From positions 1,984,001 to 2,048,000 of the forward strand of contig OZ244823.1 of the NCBI GenBank assembly GCA_965220365.1: a DNA stretch of 64,000 nt, read 5' to 3'. The translations under genes and the position numbers were made by a program. Source of the DNA: Bin80 sp965220365 (lineage in GTDB: Bacteria > Bacteroidota > Rhodothermia > Rhodothermales > Bin80). Positions 34,776 through 43,460 of the stretch are shown piece by piece. The first letter of the stretch is position 1; every line of letters begins with the position of its first letter. The notes beneath the pieces are model-generated. The model saw only the letters and a list, made by a program, of their open reading frames with translations, was not told the DNA's origin and ran no database searches.

Positions 34776-35945
34776 CTATGAAATTGGATTAAAGCTTGTA
34801 AGGGACTGAAACAGCTTGCCGCTATGTGGGCTTCGCATGGCTTTACCCAGATTCAGTGATAGGTTCATCAGCAATAATGTTGTATTCACATTCGATTCGC
34901 TCAACAGAAGCGCCTCTTCAATGAGACGAGACATTGCATCTAGGTCGGCACTTTGAAGATTCTGGCTGAACTTTGAAATTTCCTGTTTCTGGTCACGATT
35001 CTTGATTGGTGCATCGTCTCCGATCGCCCGGTACAATGCAACGTCACGGATCCAACTCAAAAGAAGCCGAAGCAAATTCCTGATACGATCCCGACTGGAC
35101 TGACTGATCTCTGTGATGAGATCCATTTGCTGAACAAACCTTTCTGTGAAGGATAGGCGGAGGAATATCAAAACTCGGTCACGGTCCCGTCGGAGTTCTT
35201 CGCTCTGAGTCAGTTCCAGAGCACGCAGATAGGAGCCCTGAGACATATTCGCCACAATTTTTGCAAGCCCCATCTCAGTTCCCTTACGATCATGTAATGC
35301 TTGGGTAATTGTATCTGGCGAGAGGTTCTCAAATGCCACATGCTGACAACGTGATAGGATCGTCTGCAAGAGTAGGTCTTTTCGGGATGTTGTCAGGATA
35401 AACAGCGTATTGGGACAAGGCTCTTCAAGAAGTTTCAGGAATGTGTTCGCGGCCTGTTCGTGGATGGCATCTGCGTCGGTAATGATTGCTATGCGATATC
35501 TTCCCCTTGAGGGGCGCATCGTCATCTTTTGGCGTAAATGCAGATTGATTCGCTCGACAGAATAAAATGCCTGCTTAAGTTTTCCAGATGCACTTTTCCT
35601 GGATCCCAATGTAGGGGCGCGAACAAAATCTATCGCCGCATATGGATCTTCAGCCAGCAGTGCAATCCGTTCGGCCACATCCCGAGGTTTGGCATCACTG
35701 GGTTCAGGAATCAAAACATGTATATCAGGGTGCTCCAATAGGGCCGCTTCCCGAGAAGATGTGCAGAGTTCACTCCCGTCGTAGCCTTCACATTGCAATT
35801 CTCGTGCAAACGCTAGGGCAACTGCACGCTTTCCAGTACCCTCCATGCCATGAAACAGATACGCATGAGCCACACGTCCAGAATTCACCGAACGCCTTAA
35901 GAGCTCAATCACTTTTTTCTGTCCGATAATGCTGTCCCAGTGCAT
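34776..35945 (-). CDS. holB: DNA polymerase III delta' subunit-like clamp-loader ATPase
   Basis: HolB is part of the clamp loader that places the beta sliding clamp on DNA. The protein starts MHWDSIIGQKKVIELLRRSV and has Walker A HGMEGTGKRA. RYRIAIITDADAIHEQAANT follows as the Walker B/DExx-equivalent region, with FLKLLEEPCPNTLFILTTSR as the sensor/SRC-like region. The frame is open to 36023, but the ATG at 35945 fits the family N-terminus and leaves space for the tRNA on the other strand. The length is about 389 residues. The C-terminal helical domain is divergent, as usual for delta'. Confidence 0.88.
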   Translation of the reverse strand: MHWDSIIGQKKVIELLRRSVNSGRVAHAYLFHGMEGTGKRAVALAFARELQCEGYDGSELCTSSREAALLEHPDIHVLIPEPSDAKPRDVAERIALLAEDPYAAIDFVRAPTLGSRKSASGKLKQAFYSVERINLHLRQKMTMRPSRGRYRIAIITDADAIHEQAANTFLKLLEEPCPNTLFILTTSRKDLLLQTILSRCQHVAFENLSPDTITQALHDRKGTEMGLAKIVANMSQGSYLRALELTQSEELRRDRDRVLIFLRLSFTERFVQQMDLITEISQSSRDRIRNLLRLLLSWIRDVALYRAIGDDAPIKNRDQKQEISKFSQNLQSADLDAMSRLIEEALLLSESNVNTTLLLMNLSLNLGKAMRSPHSGKLFQSLTSFNPIS

Positions 35946-36033
35946 GTTTCCCGTAAAATCCGCACTTGTGGTACCAGTGCTTCCCTGGGTGGTTGCAACC
36001 CGTTTTAGACTATCTCCGTTCAAGCACCTGTCT

Positions 36034-36107
36034 GGCGTGGTAGCTCAGTCGGTTAGAGCGTGCGACTCATAATCGCAAGGTCGAGAGTTCGAGTCTCTCC
36101 CACGCCA
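36034..36107 (+). tRNA. tRNA-Met (CAT anticodon)
   Basis: The 74-nt sequence folds as a cloverleaf: acceptor GGCGTGG/CCACGCC, D-arm GCTC...GAGC, anticodon stem TGCGA/TCGCA with loop CTCATAA (anticodon CAT), variable AGGTC, and T-arm GAGAG-TTCGAGT-CTCTC. The discriminator base is A and the 3' CCA is not encoded. The first acceptor pair G-C argues for an elongator rather than initiator tRNA. A lysidine-modified tRNA-Ile(CAT) cannot be excluded by eye. Confidence 0.93.
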
Positions 36108-36123
36108 CCTCTCCACAGAGTAT

Positions 36124-36225
36124 TCAGGCAATCCAAGCCCCTACCCGCCGCTCTTCCAGTGTGCGTAAATCATCAGGATTGTATATCAATGTCTTGATGG
36201 GGCCGTTTTCAAAATCCAGAAAAAT
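36124..36225 (-). pseudogene. Possible coding remnant between the tRNA and the miniature element
   Basis: Read leftward, about 33 codons give IFLDFENGPIKTLIYNPDDL and RTLEERRVGAWIA, then a TGA stop. The composition looks protein-like, but the stretch is preceded by an in-frame TAG and has no start codon. It abuts the miniature element at 36234. It may be the tail of a gene lost around the insertion, or chance. I do not recognise a family. Confidence 0.25.
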
Positions 36226-36233
36226 CTACGGGC

Positions 36234-36418
36234 TAGCAGTCCGTGGATAAAGTATGTCCATAGAAATAGGGAGTCTGTAGTTGATTGGAGATATGCAAAA
36301 CAACGATCGTGAATGGCTAATTCTTGGATTTTCCATCCTGATTCACCCTCTGAATAGTCAAAAATGAACCAGAAAAGCGTTGCTCGATCTATTGGGAGAC
36401 TTTATCCACGGACTGCTA
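36234..36418. mobile_element. Miniature inverted-repeat element, copy 2 (185 bp)
   Basis: The terminal repeats are perfect: GCAGTCCGTGGATAAAGT at the left equals the right end read inward, and both ends are flanked by TA (36234-36235 and 36417-36418). The interior matches copy 1 at 33183-33357 with scattered differences and about 10 bp of extra length. It contains no open frame. It sits exactly at the TAG stop of the GroES-like gene. Because the flanking TA is restored and followed by G, the stop codon is the same with or without the element. Confidence 0.82.
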
Positions 36419-36805
36419 GGACCGATTTGAATCTAGAAGTTCACTGATCACATCTTCATGATCTGGTCTGACCAGAGCAAGGATGGCGTGATGAGGCACG
36501 ATAAAGAATTTCGTTTGTTTGTAAGTAAATTCGGTCGCTTCCTTGCGCTGATAGAAAGCCAAGTCGCCGACATTTGCTTCCAGAGGCAGATATCGTCCAA
36601 TCTTTTTCGGCTTTGCCCAGGGTTCACTATCAGAGTAGTCAGGATTTGGAATAAGATGACCAGGACCGACTTGTTCGATACGCCCTGACCCAATTCGGTC
36701 ACGCTCAGCTACGGATGCGGGTAAAACCAGACCGGATTCGGTCTGCTGCTCACCGCTATCGGGTCTTATGAGCACGCGATCACCAACAATGATTAACTCT
36801 GACAT
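36416..36805 (-). CDS. GroES-like co-chaperonin family protein
   Basis: The 129-residue protein carries the Cpn10 pattern VGDRVLIRPDSGEQQTESGL and VLPASVAERDRIGSGRIEQV, followed by a glycine-containing loop. The C-terminal part (AFYQRKEATEFTYKQTKFFIVPHHAILALV) completes the beta-barrel. It is about 30 residues longer than standard GroES, with an insertion (LIPNPDYSDSEPWAKPKKIGRY), and no groEL is adjacent, so it is probably a divergent paralogue rather than the main co-chaperonin. The stop codon TAG coincides with the end of a miniature inverted-repeat element. It lies 19 bp past the stop-to-start junction region of the symporter gene upstream and may share its transcript. Confidence 0.8.
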   Translation of the reverse strand: MSELIIVGDRVLIRPDSGEQQTESGLVLPASVAERDRIGSGRIEQVGPGHLIPNPDYSDSEPWAKPKKIGRYLPLEANVGDLAFYQRKEATEFTYKQTKFFIVPHHAILALVRPDHEDVISELLDSNRS

Positions 36806-36824
36806 GATTCAATGATGTATCCAG

Positions 36825-38621
36825 TCAAGATGAATGGGCCTTGTTCGGGTCAAACGTCCATCTTAAATAGAGGGTCGAAGCGATTGCTACAGGCAGCATC
36901 AGAATACCAGCTAAAGTGTTTCCAAGAATCAAATAGCCTGCCGAAAAAAGACAAGTATAAACCAGTACAACTCCGGCACCCCATTGGCGTGCCATAGAGG
37001 TAATGGTCGCATCCGGTTGGATATCTGGATATAGGGCAGCAATTGGGCGCCAGCCAGGGCCTGCGGGTCGAACCAGGGTATAAAATGCCCCGAGAGCATA
37101 CAGATCTGTCGGTTTTGTCAAGAAGGTAACTATGAGCCAGAGGGCCGTGGTCACCCCTACGACAACGAATAAGTTGGATGGGAAGGGTTCTTGAATTCCG
37201 GGAATCGGAACCCCAAACAATGTTAAGAGGACCATCAAAATCGGAGCCAGGGTTGCCACGAGCTCACTCCAGGCGTTGATCCGCCACCAGTACCAGCGAA
37301 GGATCAGTACCGTCCCGAGTCCTGCAGATGCCGTGATGATCAGTGTCCATGCCTGACTGATAGATTCAAGTTGGGTAGCCAGAAGAATGCTCAGCAATCC
37401 CACAATGAACGTGAGGGTTCGCGAAATAAAAATATAATGACGCTCACTACGATCAGGCTTCACGAATCTGCGCCAGAAATCATTCACTAGGTAGGAAACG
37501 CCCCAATTCAGTTGGGTCGAAATGGTGCTCATGAATGCAGCCAAAAATGCCGCAAATACAATTCCGAGTACCCCAACCGGTAGCACGTCTCGCATGACCA
37601 GGATAAACCCTTCCCGTGAGTGGGTAAGATCAGGGTAGAGGACCAGTGAAGCCAGGGCAACAATAATCCATGGCCATGGGCGAATGCAGTAGTGAGAGAT
37701 GGTGAATAAAAGGGCGGAAAAAGTCGCGTCTCGCTCACTGGCAGTTCCCATCATGCGCTGCGCACTGTATCCACCACCACCAGGTTCAGAGCCTGGATAC
37801 CAGCTGCTCCACCACTGAATTCCAATGAAGGCAACAAAAGCAGGGACCGACAGCGCAAAAGCCGCTACAGCTCCAGATGCCTCCCCGATCGTAGGGAAGA
37901 AACGAAATGTTTCTGCCGGCAATTGTGATTTCAGGCCGGCAATTCCTCCTACTTCGGGGATGCGAAGCACAAATATTGCCATCAGGATTGAGCCAATCAT
38001 GGCCAATATGAATTGCATCACGTCGGTGACTGCCACTCCCCACAAGCCAGATAGCAGTGCAAAAACAGAAACCAGTACCACAAGTAGACTGACGATCACC
38101 AGCGCCGCGCTCATTGTGAGTCCACCGATAGAGACCGTGGCATGCCCGAATATGGTCAATTCCGGCCATAGGACATTGATGGCCGTTTCCATTGCCAGCG
38201 AGACCCAGCCAATAATGACGATGTTCAGCAGCAGGCCAAAGTATACGGCCTTGATTCCGCGAAGCCAGGCAGCAGCCGGCCCTGTATAGCGAACCTCCAC
38301 GAACTCGACATCTGTCTGAATTCCGCATCGTCGCCACAGGCGTGCAAAAAAGAACACCGTCAGCATACCGCCAAAGGCAAAATTCCACCAAATCCAGTTA
38401 CCGGCAATGCCATTCTGGGCCACAAGCTCTGTTACGGCCATCGGTGTATCTGCCGCAAAAGTAGTCGCAACCATACTGATTCCCGCCAGCCACCAGGTCA
38501 TCCGTCGTCCGCTCAGAAAAAACTCAGAAGTATTCTGCCCTGCACGTTTCGAATAATACAGGGCAATCCCAATGGCGATCAGGAAATAAAGACCTACAAT
38601 AGTCCAGTCAAGTGGTGTCAT
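36825..38621 (-). CDS. Sodium:solute symporter (SSS) family transporter
   Basis: This 598-residue membrane protein has about 13-14 hydrophobic helices. The N-terminus (DWTIVGLYFLIAIGIALYYS, then NTSEFFLSGRRMTWWLAGIS and MVATTFAADTPMAV) matches the SSS family, where the A-T-F-A-D/S stretch of helix 1-2 forms part of the sodium and substrate site. AFLAAFMSTISTQLNWGVSYLVND in helix 8 is the second sodium-binding region. Family members import sugars, amino acids, nucleosides or carboxylates with Na+; the substrate cannot be told from sequence. No sugar-catabolic genes are adjacent. Confidence 0.9.
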   Translation of the reverse strand: MTPLDWTIVGLYFLIAIGIALYYSKRAGQNTSEFFLSGRRMTWWLAGISMVATTFAADTPMAVTELVAQNGIAGNWIWWNFAFGGMLTVFFFARLWRRCGIQTDVEFVEVRYTGPAAAWLRGIKAVYFGLLLNIVIIGWVSLAMETAINVLWPELTIFGHATVSIGGLTMSAALVIVSLLVVLVSVFALLSGLWGVAVTDVMQFILAMIGSILMAIFVLRIPEVGGIAGLKSQLPAETFRFFPTIGEASGAVAAFALSVPAFVAFIGIQWWSSWYPGSEPGGGGYSAQRMMGTASERDATFSALLFTISHYCIRPWPWIIVALASLVLYPDLTHSREGFILVMRDVLPVGVLGIVFAAFLAAFMSTISTQLNWGVSYLVNDFWRRFVKPDRSERHYIFISRTLTFIVGLLSILLATQLESISQAWTLIITASAGLGTVLILRWYWWRINAWSELVATLAPILMVLLTLFGVPIPGIQEPFPSNLFVVVGVTTALWLIVTFLTKPTDLYALGAFYTLVRPAGPGWRPIAALYPDIQPDATITSMARQWGAGVVLVYTCLFSAGYLILGNTLAGILMLPVAIASTLYLRWTFDPNKAHSS

Positions 38622-39219
38622 GTTTACAGTGGCTGCGTAGAGTAGTAATTATGTGCTGGATCAGTGGTAATGAGTGGATTTCTTCTTAAAGTAGGCAATT
38701 GGGTCGTATTGCCTCTGCGGAGCGTCTTAATTCTCAAGTCGTAGATTCTTTTTCTCAGGCCATGGTCAATGATACGGTCCCGTTACAAATTTCAGGCTCT
38801 GATATGAAGAGGGCATCTTTGGGAGGCTAACGCAGAAAACATATCAGGGGGGAGATGCTCGGTGGTTCAGGGTAGAATGAGCCTTCTAATGTCCCTATTT
38901 CTGGGTTAAGGGGGCGATTTTTTCGAAGTGTCCCAACGTGTCTAGATGCACGGTTGGATTATCAGGTAGAATTGATTCAGACCCAGTTATCTTATTGAAG
39001 GTGGTAAACTCATCTGCTCTTTCTGGAGCGAGACCATGCCCAAAAAATTTGGCGGTAAAATGTACAGCATGGTTCCAATACAGCTTGAGATCGTATCACC
39101 TTGACAGGACTTGACCGACATCAACTGCAGGACATCTTATCAGAATTGTAGCAAGTATAACAGGAACATGATGTTTTTGGCAGTATTTTCATGGAATAAA
39201 CCAGATCTGTGCTGAGGGG
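38622..39219. other. 598-bp intergenic region between the symporter gene and parC
   Basis: No convincing gene is seen. A 22-codon frame starting at the ATG near 39035 (MPKKFGGKMYSMVPIQLEIV) looks mildly protein-like but is short and has no ribosome site. The region separates divergent genes and should hold promoters for both. No inverted-repeat element or RNA was recognised. Confidence 0.45.
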
Positions 39220-41541
39220 ATGGACCATACAGATTCTGCGCCGCTTCACGAACTTGCAAATTCGAGGTATCTGAATTATGCACTGTCGGTGATTACCAGT
39301 AGAGCACTGCCAGATATTCGAGATGGACTGAAGCCGGTGCAGCGCCGGATCCTGTATGCCATGTTTGCAGGTCTTCGCCTGTACCCCGATGCGAGGTACA
39401 GAAAGAGTGCAACCATTGTTGGGGATACCATGGGGAAATATCATCCTCACGGGGACAGTGCAATCTATGATGCAATGGCGCGGATGGCACAGGCCTTCTC
39501 CCTGCGGGACCCATTGGTAGATGGACACGGCAACTTTGGATCCATTGATGGGGATCGGCCCGCCGCTATGCGGTATACAGAGGCAAAATTGCGCCCTCTG
39601 GCGATGACCTTTCTGGAGGAAATCCGTCAGAATACCGTTCCATTCAGGCCAAACTTTGACGCAACCTTATCAGAGCCGGTGGTACTGCCTGCGCGTGTTC
39701 CAAATCTACTGGTCAATGGTGCGACTGGCATTGCAGTTGGAATGGCGACGAGCATCCCTCCCCATAACCTTGGTGAAGTTGTGAGTGGAGCCATCTACAT
39801 GGTGGAGTCATTGCTTCGGCGGTCAGAGCACACTTGGCCTGCAAATGCACTAAGTCGTTTGCTGGATTGCCACATCCTCGGACCGGATTTTCCGACGGGT
39901 GGCAGAATGATGAATTCCAAAGAGGATTTGCGTCAGATCTACAAGAAAGGCGAAGGGGCAATTATTCTGAGAGGGACTTATCAGGTTGAACGTAAATCAA
40001 AGGTGGTCATCACCTCTATTCCCTATGCCATCAACAAAAGTGATTTAGTTGAGAAGATTGCCAATCATATCGGAGATGGGCGGGTTCCGCAACTGGTGGA
40101 TATCCGGGATGAGTCCACGGATGATATTCGGATTGTGATGGATCTGAAGCGTGGAGCGAACGTGGAGGCAGCCATGGGCTATCTCTACAAGTACACACCA
40201 CTGGAGTCACGATTTCAGGTCAACCTGACCTGTCTACTCCCAACGGTGAATCCACAGATCTGTGAGCCGAAGCGGATTAATCTGCAGGAAGCCCTGGAGC
40301 ATTTTCTGCTCTTTCGGCTTGAGGTGGTCACACGAAGGCTCCGATATGAGTTGCAGCAGCTTGAAGAGAGGATTCACATTCTTGATGGCTTTGACATCAT
40401 CTTTGATGAACTGGATGAGGCGATTAAGATTATCCGGGCTTCAAAGAATAAGGCAGATGGGTCACAGCGCTTACGCCACCGGTTTATACTTTCTGAACCT
40501 CAAGCAAATGCCATTCTCGAAACAAGGCTCTATAAGCTCTCACAGCTGGAAATCGATGCAGTACGGGATGAGCTCAAAGCCAAGCAGATACGGGCCAAGG
40601 AGATTCGGGATCTGTTGGCCGACGAGCTTGCACGCTGGAAGCTCGTTCGGAATGAACTAAAGGAAGTACGACAGAAGTTTTCCACCGAACGGCGTACGAC
40701 ACTAGCTTCAGGGGATGAAAGACTTTATGAGTACTCCGAAGAAGACTTTATTGTGGATGAGGATACTGTAGTGATCGTAACTCGCGCGGGCTGGATCAAA
40801 AGGCAGAGGTCCTATACCGAGATTCAGTCCATTCGTGTTCGAGAAGGAGATGAGGTAGGATGGGTATTGGGCACAGGAACACGTTTTACAGTAGTGCTTT
40901 GGACGAATTTTGGGCGGGCATACACGATTCGAGCCAATGATATTGTCAGCACGACGGGGCATGGAATCCCGTTGCAGAAGTTATTTGATTTTAAGGATAA
41001 GGAGCGGATTGTCGGTGCGATTTCTTGCGATTCCAGAGTTTTGCGAACAGGTAAACCATCAGAGGAGGAGGACGCTCCTGCCTTAGGGTATTTAGTGGCG
41101 GTCACATCCAAGGGGATGGTTCTTCGACAGCAGCTGCAACTATTTTCTGATGTATCTACACGCAAGGGGAGGCTGTGTATGCGTCTGAGTGAAGGAGATG
41201 AAGTTCTTGGTGTATGGCCGGTTGCCGGGGATGAATTTGTTTGCCTAGTTTCTCAAAAGGGACATGCAATAATTTTTTCAACAGAGGAGATTCCCTTGAT
41301 CAGTGGACCGGGGAAAGGTGTCATTGGGATGCGTGTGGCTGCAGAAGATATCCTGATTGGAGCCAATGTGAGTGCCCAGGTACGTGAGGGAGTTGCTGTT
41401 GAAACCCCGCGTGGAAGGCAGGAGATTATTCGTCGAACCAAGTACGAGGTCACCCGCAGGGGCAACAAAGGGCGCAAGATCATCCAGCGGGGAGAGTTGG
41501 TGCCCAGCGCGTTTGAGCCACATGAAATTCCTTTGCCATGA
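39220..41541 (+). CDS. parC: DNA topoisomerase IV subunit A (GyrA/ParC family)
   Basis: This is the DNA-cleaving subunit of a type IIA topoisomerase. The catalytic tyrosine is Y119 in AAMRYTEAKL, and the quinolone region reads KYHPHGDSAIYDAM with S80 and D84, i.e. the wild-type pattern. PNLLVNGATGIAVGMATSIP and the C-terminal beta-pinwheel are present. I call ParC rather than GyrA because I see no GyrA box (QRRGGKG) in the C-terminal domain and the partner gene overlaps directly. The length is 773 residues. The ribosome-site-like GAGGGG lies unusually close to the ATG. The last four bases overlap the parE start (ATGA). Confidence 0.9.
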   Translation: MDHTDSAPLHELANSRYLNYALSVITSRALPDIRDGLKPVQRRILYAMFAGLRLYPDARYRKSATIVGDTMGKYHPHGDSAIYDAMARMAQAFSLRDPLVDGHGNFGSIDGDRPAAMRYTEAKLRPLAMTFLEEIRQNTVPFRPNFDATLSEPVVLPARVPNLLVNGATGIAVGMATSIPPHNLGEVVSGAIYMVESLLRRSEHTWPANALSRLLDCHILGPDFPTGGRMMNSKEDLRQIYKKGEGAIILRGTYQVERKSKVVITSIPYAINKSDLVEKIANHIGDGRVPQLVDIRDESTDDIRIVMDLKRGANVEAAMGYLYKYTPLESRFQVNLTCLLPTVNPQICEPKRINLQEALEHFLLFRLEVVTRRLRYELQQLEERIHILDGFDIIFDELDEAIKIIRASKNKADGSQRLRHRFILSEPQANAILETRLYKLSQLEIDAVRDELKAKQIRAKEIRDLLADELARWKLVRNELKEVRQKFSTERRTTLASGDERLYEYSEEDFIVDEDTVVIVTRAGWIKRQRSYTEIQSIRVREGDEVGWVLGTGTRFTVVLWTNFGRAYTIRANDIVSTTGHGIPLQKLFDFKDKERIVGAISCDSRVLRTGKPSEEEDAPALGYLVAVTSKGMVLRQQLQLFSDVSTRKGRLCMRLSEGDEVLGVWPVAGDEFVCLVSQKGHAIIFSTEEIPLISGPGKGVIGMRVAAEDILIGANVSAQVREGVAVETPRGRQEIIRRTKYEVTRRGNKGRKIIQRGELVPSAFEPHEIPLP

Positions 41542-43460
41542 GTTCATACTCAGGAGCAGATATTATTGTCCTAGAAGGCTTGGAGGCAGTGCGTAAGCGT
41601 CCGGGCATGTACATCGGAGGTACGGGGAAACCGGGGCTTCATCATCTACTCTGGGAGATCGTGGATAATAGCGTAGATGAAGCAGTAAACGGGCATGCGG
41701 ACTGCATTGAAGTCACGCTCCATAAGGATGCAGCGAGTGTGACGGTCCAGGATAATGGGCGTGGAATTCCAGTGGACCCTCATCCACAGAAGAAAATCCC
41801 TGCCTTGGAAGTCATTCTGACTACTCTGCATTCCGGTGGTAAATTCGAGGGGGATCAGTATGTGACTTCTGGAGGATTACACGGGGTAGGGGCCTCAGTC
41901 GTGAATGCGCTTTCCAAAGAACTGGTCGCCAGAGTCAAACGCGGGGGAACGACCTATGAGCAGCGGTTTCAGCGTGGGCGTCCGGCGAGCAAGCTAGTAG
42001 ACCTGAACAAGCGTACGCGATTAACAGGGACAAGCATTTATTTTGCCCCGGACCCTGAAATTTTTGACTCGGTAGCTTTTGATGCGAGTCGAATCCAGGC
42101 ACAGCTCGAGATTAAAGCCTATTTAAATCGTGGGCTGCGTATCATTTTTAGAGATGAAAATCAGGGGGAGGAGGTTGAGTTTGTGCATGAGGGGGGGATT
42201 GTTGATTATCTAGGACATTTGATCCAAGGTGAGGAAGTATCTCCGGTACATCCAGAGATTTTTTCCATCCAGCAGGACACATTTGAGAACGCTGTACGAT
42301 TGGAGGTTGCACTCCAATGGACAGAATCAACGCGTGAATGTGTAAAATCTTATGTCAATGGGATCCCTACAAATGATGGTGGCACGCATGAACAGGGCTA
42401 CAAAGATGCAGTCAGAACGGCAGTTCGCTCCTGGATGGATACGCATAACGCGATCCCTCGTGGGGTTGAGGTTACCTCCGAGGATATACGTGAAGGACTT
42501 TTTGCGATCATCAATATGTTCATGTCAGAGCCGCAATTTCAGGGGCAGACGAAGGATAAGCTGAATAATCCTTCGGCACGCTCACTGGTAAGCGGCACGG
42601 TTCGCATCGCACTGGAGCAGTTCCTGAATTCCCATCCATCGGCCAGTGATGCCATTGGCGCTCGTGTACTCCAGGCCGCGCGGGCGCGTCAGGCGAGTCG
42701 TGCCGCTGCAAAATCGGTTCGCGCCAAGGCGCGTCAGCGGAGACGACTGATGCTACCAGGGAAATTAGCAGACTGCTCGTCCATGGATCCCACGGTGGGA
42801 GAGCTGTTTATCGTCGAAGGAGATTCAGCCGGCGGTTCTGCAAAGCAGGGCAGAGATCGAAAAACACAGGCAGTACTCCCATTGCGTGGAAAGGTGTTAA
42901 ATGCAGAGCAGGCAACCGCCCAAAAACTGCGAAACAACACCGAGTTGTCCAACGTGGTCCAGGCACTTGGATGTGGAATGGGAGACAACCTCGAACCCGA
43001 TAAATTGCGTTATCACAAGGTGATCCTGCTGATGGATGCAGATTCGGATGGGCATCACATTGCCACACTGATGCTAACCTTCTTTTATCGCTATATGCAG
43101 CCACTCATTGATCGTGGGCATATCTATATTGCCGAGCCGCCGCTCTACAGATTGGATGCGGGGAAGCAGACCTACTGGGCACTGGATGATGAAGAAAAAA
43201 GCCGGATTGAAAGGCGTCTAAGGCGCAAAAACTCCCGGATCAAGATTGATGTACAACGCTTCAAGGGTCTAGGTGAGATGATGCCGCAGACGCTGAAAGA
43301 AACCACCCTGGACCCGGCGCGGCGCCGAATCCTGCAGGTTACCATCCCCGAAAAAACTCGTGCAGAAAACACGATTGCTGGATTAATGGGGCGGGATTCG
43401 TCCGTTCGTTACCACTTCATTATGGAGAATGCCCGGAAGGCGGAAGATTTAGATGTCTAG
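41538..43460 (+). CDS. parE: DNA topoisomerase IV subunit B (GyrB/ParE family)
   Basis: This is the ATPase subunit that partners ParC in decatenating chromosomes. The GHKL ATPase domain shows VRKRPGMYIGGTG, WEIVDNSVDEA (Mg-ATP Asn), DNGRGIPVD, LHSGGKFEG and SGGLHGVGASVVNALS. The TOPRIM domain shows FIVEGDSAGGSAKQGRDR, LPLRGKVLN and ILLMDADSDGHHI. The C-terminal RFKGLGEMMPQTL is intact. The length of 640 residues is normal for ParE/GyrB without an insertion. The start overlaps parC by 4 bp, the reverse of the parE-parC order common elsewhere. Its 3' end overlaps the convergent transporter gene by 41 bp. Confidence 0.92.
   Translation: MSSYSGADIIVLEGLEAVRKRPGMYIGGTGKPGLHHLLWEIVDNSVDEAVNGHADCIEVTLHKDAASVTVQDNGRGIPVDPHPQKKIPALEVILTTLHSGGKFEGDQYVTSGGLHGVGASVVNALSKELVARVKRGGTTYEQRFQRGRPASKLVDLNKRTRLTGTSIYFAPDPEIFDSVAFDASRIQAQLEIKAYLNRGLRIIFRDENQGEEVEFVHEGGIVDYLGHLIQGEEVSPVHPEIFSIQQDTFENAVRLEVALQWTESTRECVKSYVNGIPTNDGGTHEQGYKDAVRTAVRSWMDTHNAIPRGVEVTSEDIREGLFAIINMFMSEPQFQGQTKDKLNNPSARSLVSGTVRIALEQFLNSHPSASDAIGARVLQAARARQASRAAAKSVRAKARQRRRLMLPGKLADCSSMDPTVGELFIVEGDSAGGSAKQGRDRKTQAVLPLRGKVLNAEQATAQKLRNNTELSNVVQALGCGMGDNLEPDKLRYHKVILLMDADSDGHHIATLMLTFFYRYMQPLIDRGHIYIAEPPLYRLDAGKQTYWALDDEEKSRIERRLRRKNSRIKIDVQRFKGLGEMMPQTLKETTLDPARRRILQVTIPEKTRAENTIAGLMGRDSSVRYHFIMENARKAEDLDV

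Noticed and set aside
39002..39025. A 13-base match (GGTAAACTCATCT) to the end of the ISL3 element in front of parC
   Set aside because: It is too short, and neither the terminal GG(C/T)TCTTCCCC nor any more of the element is present.
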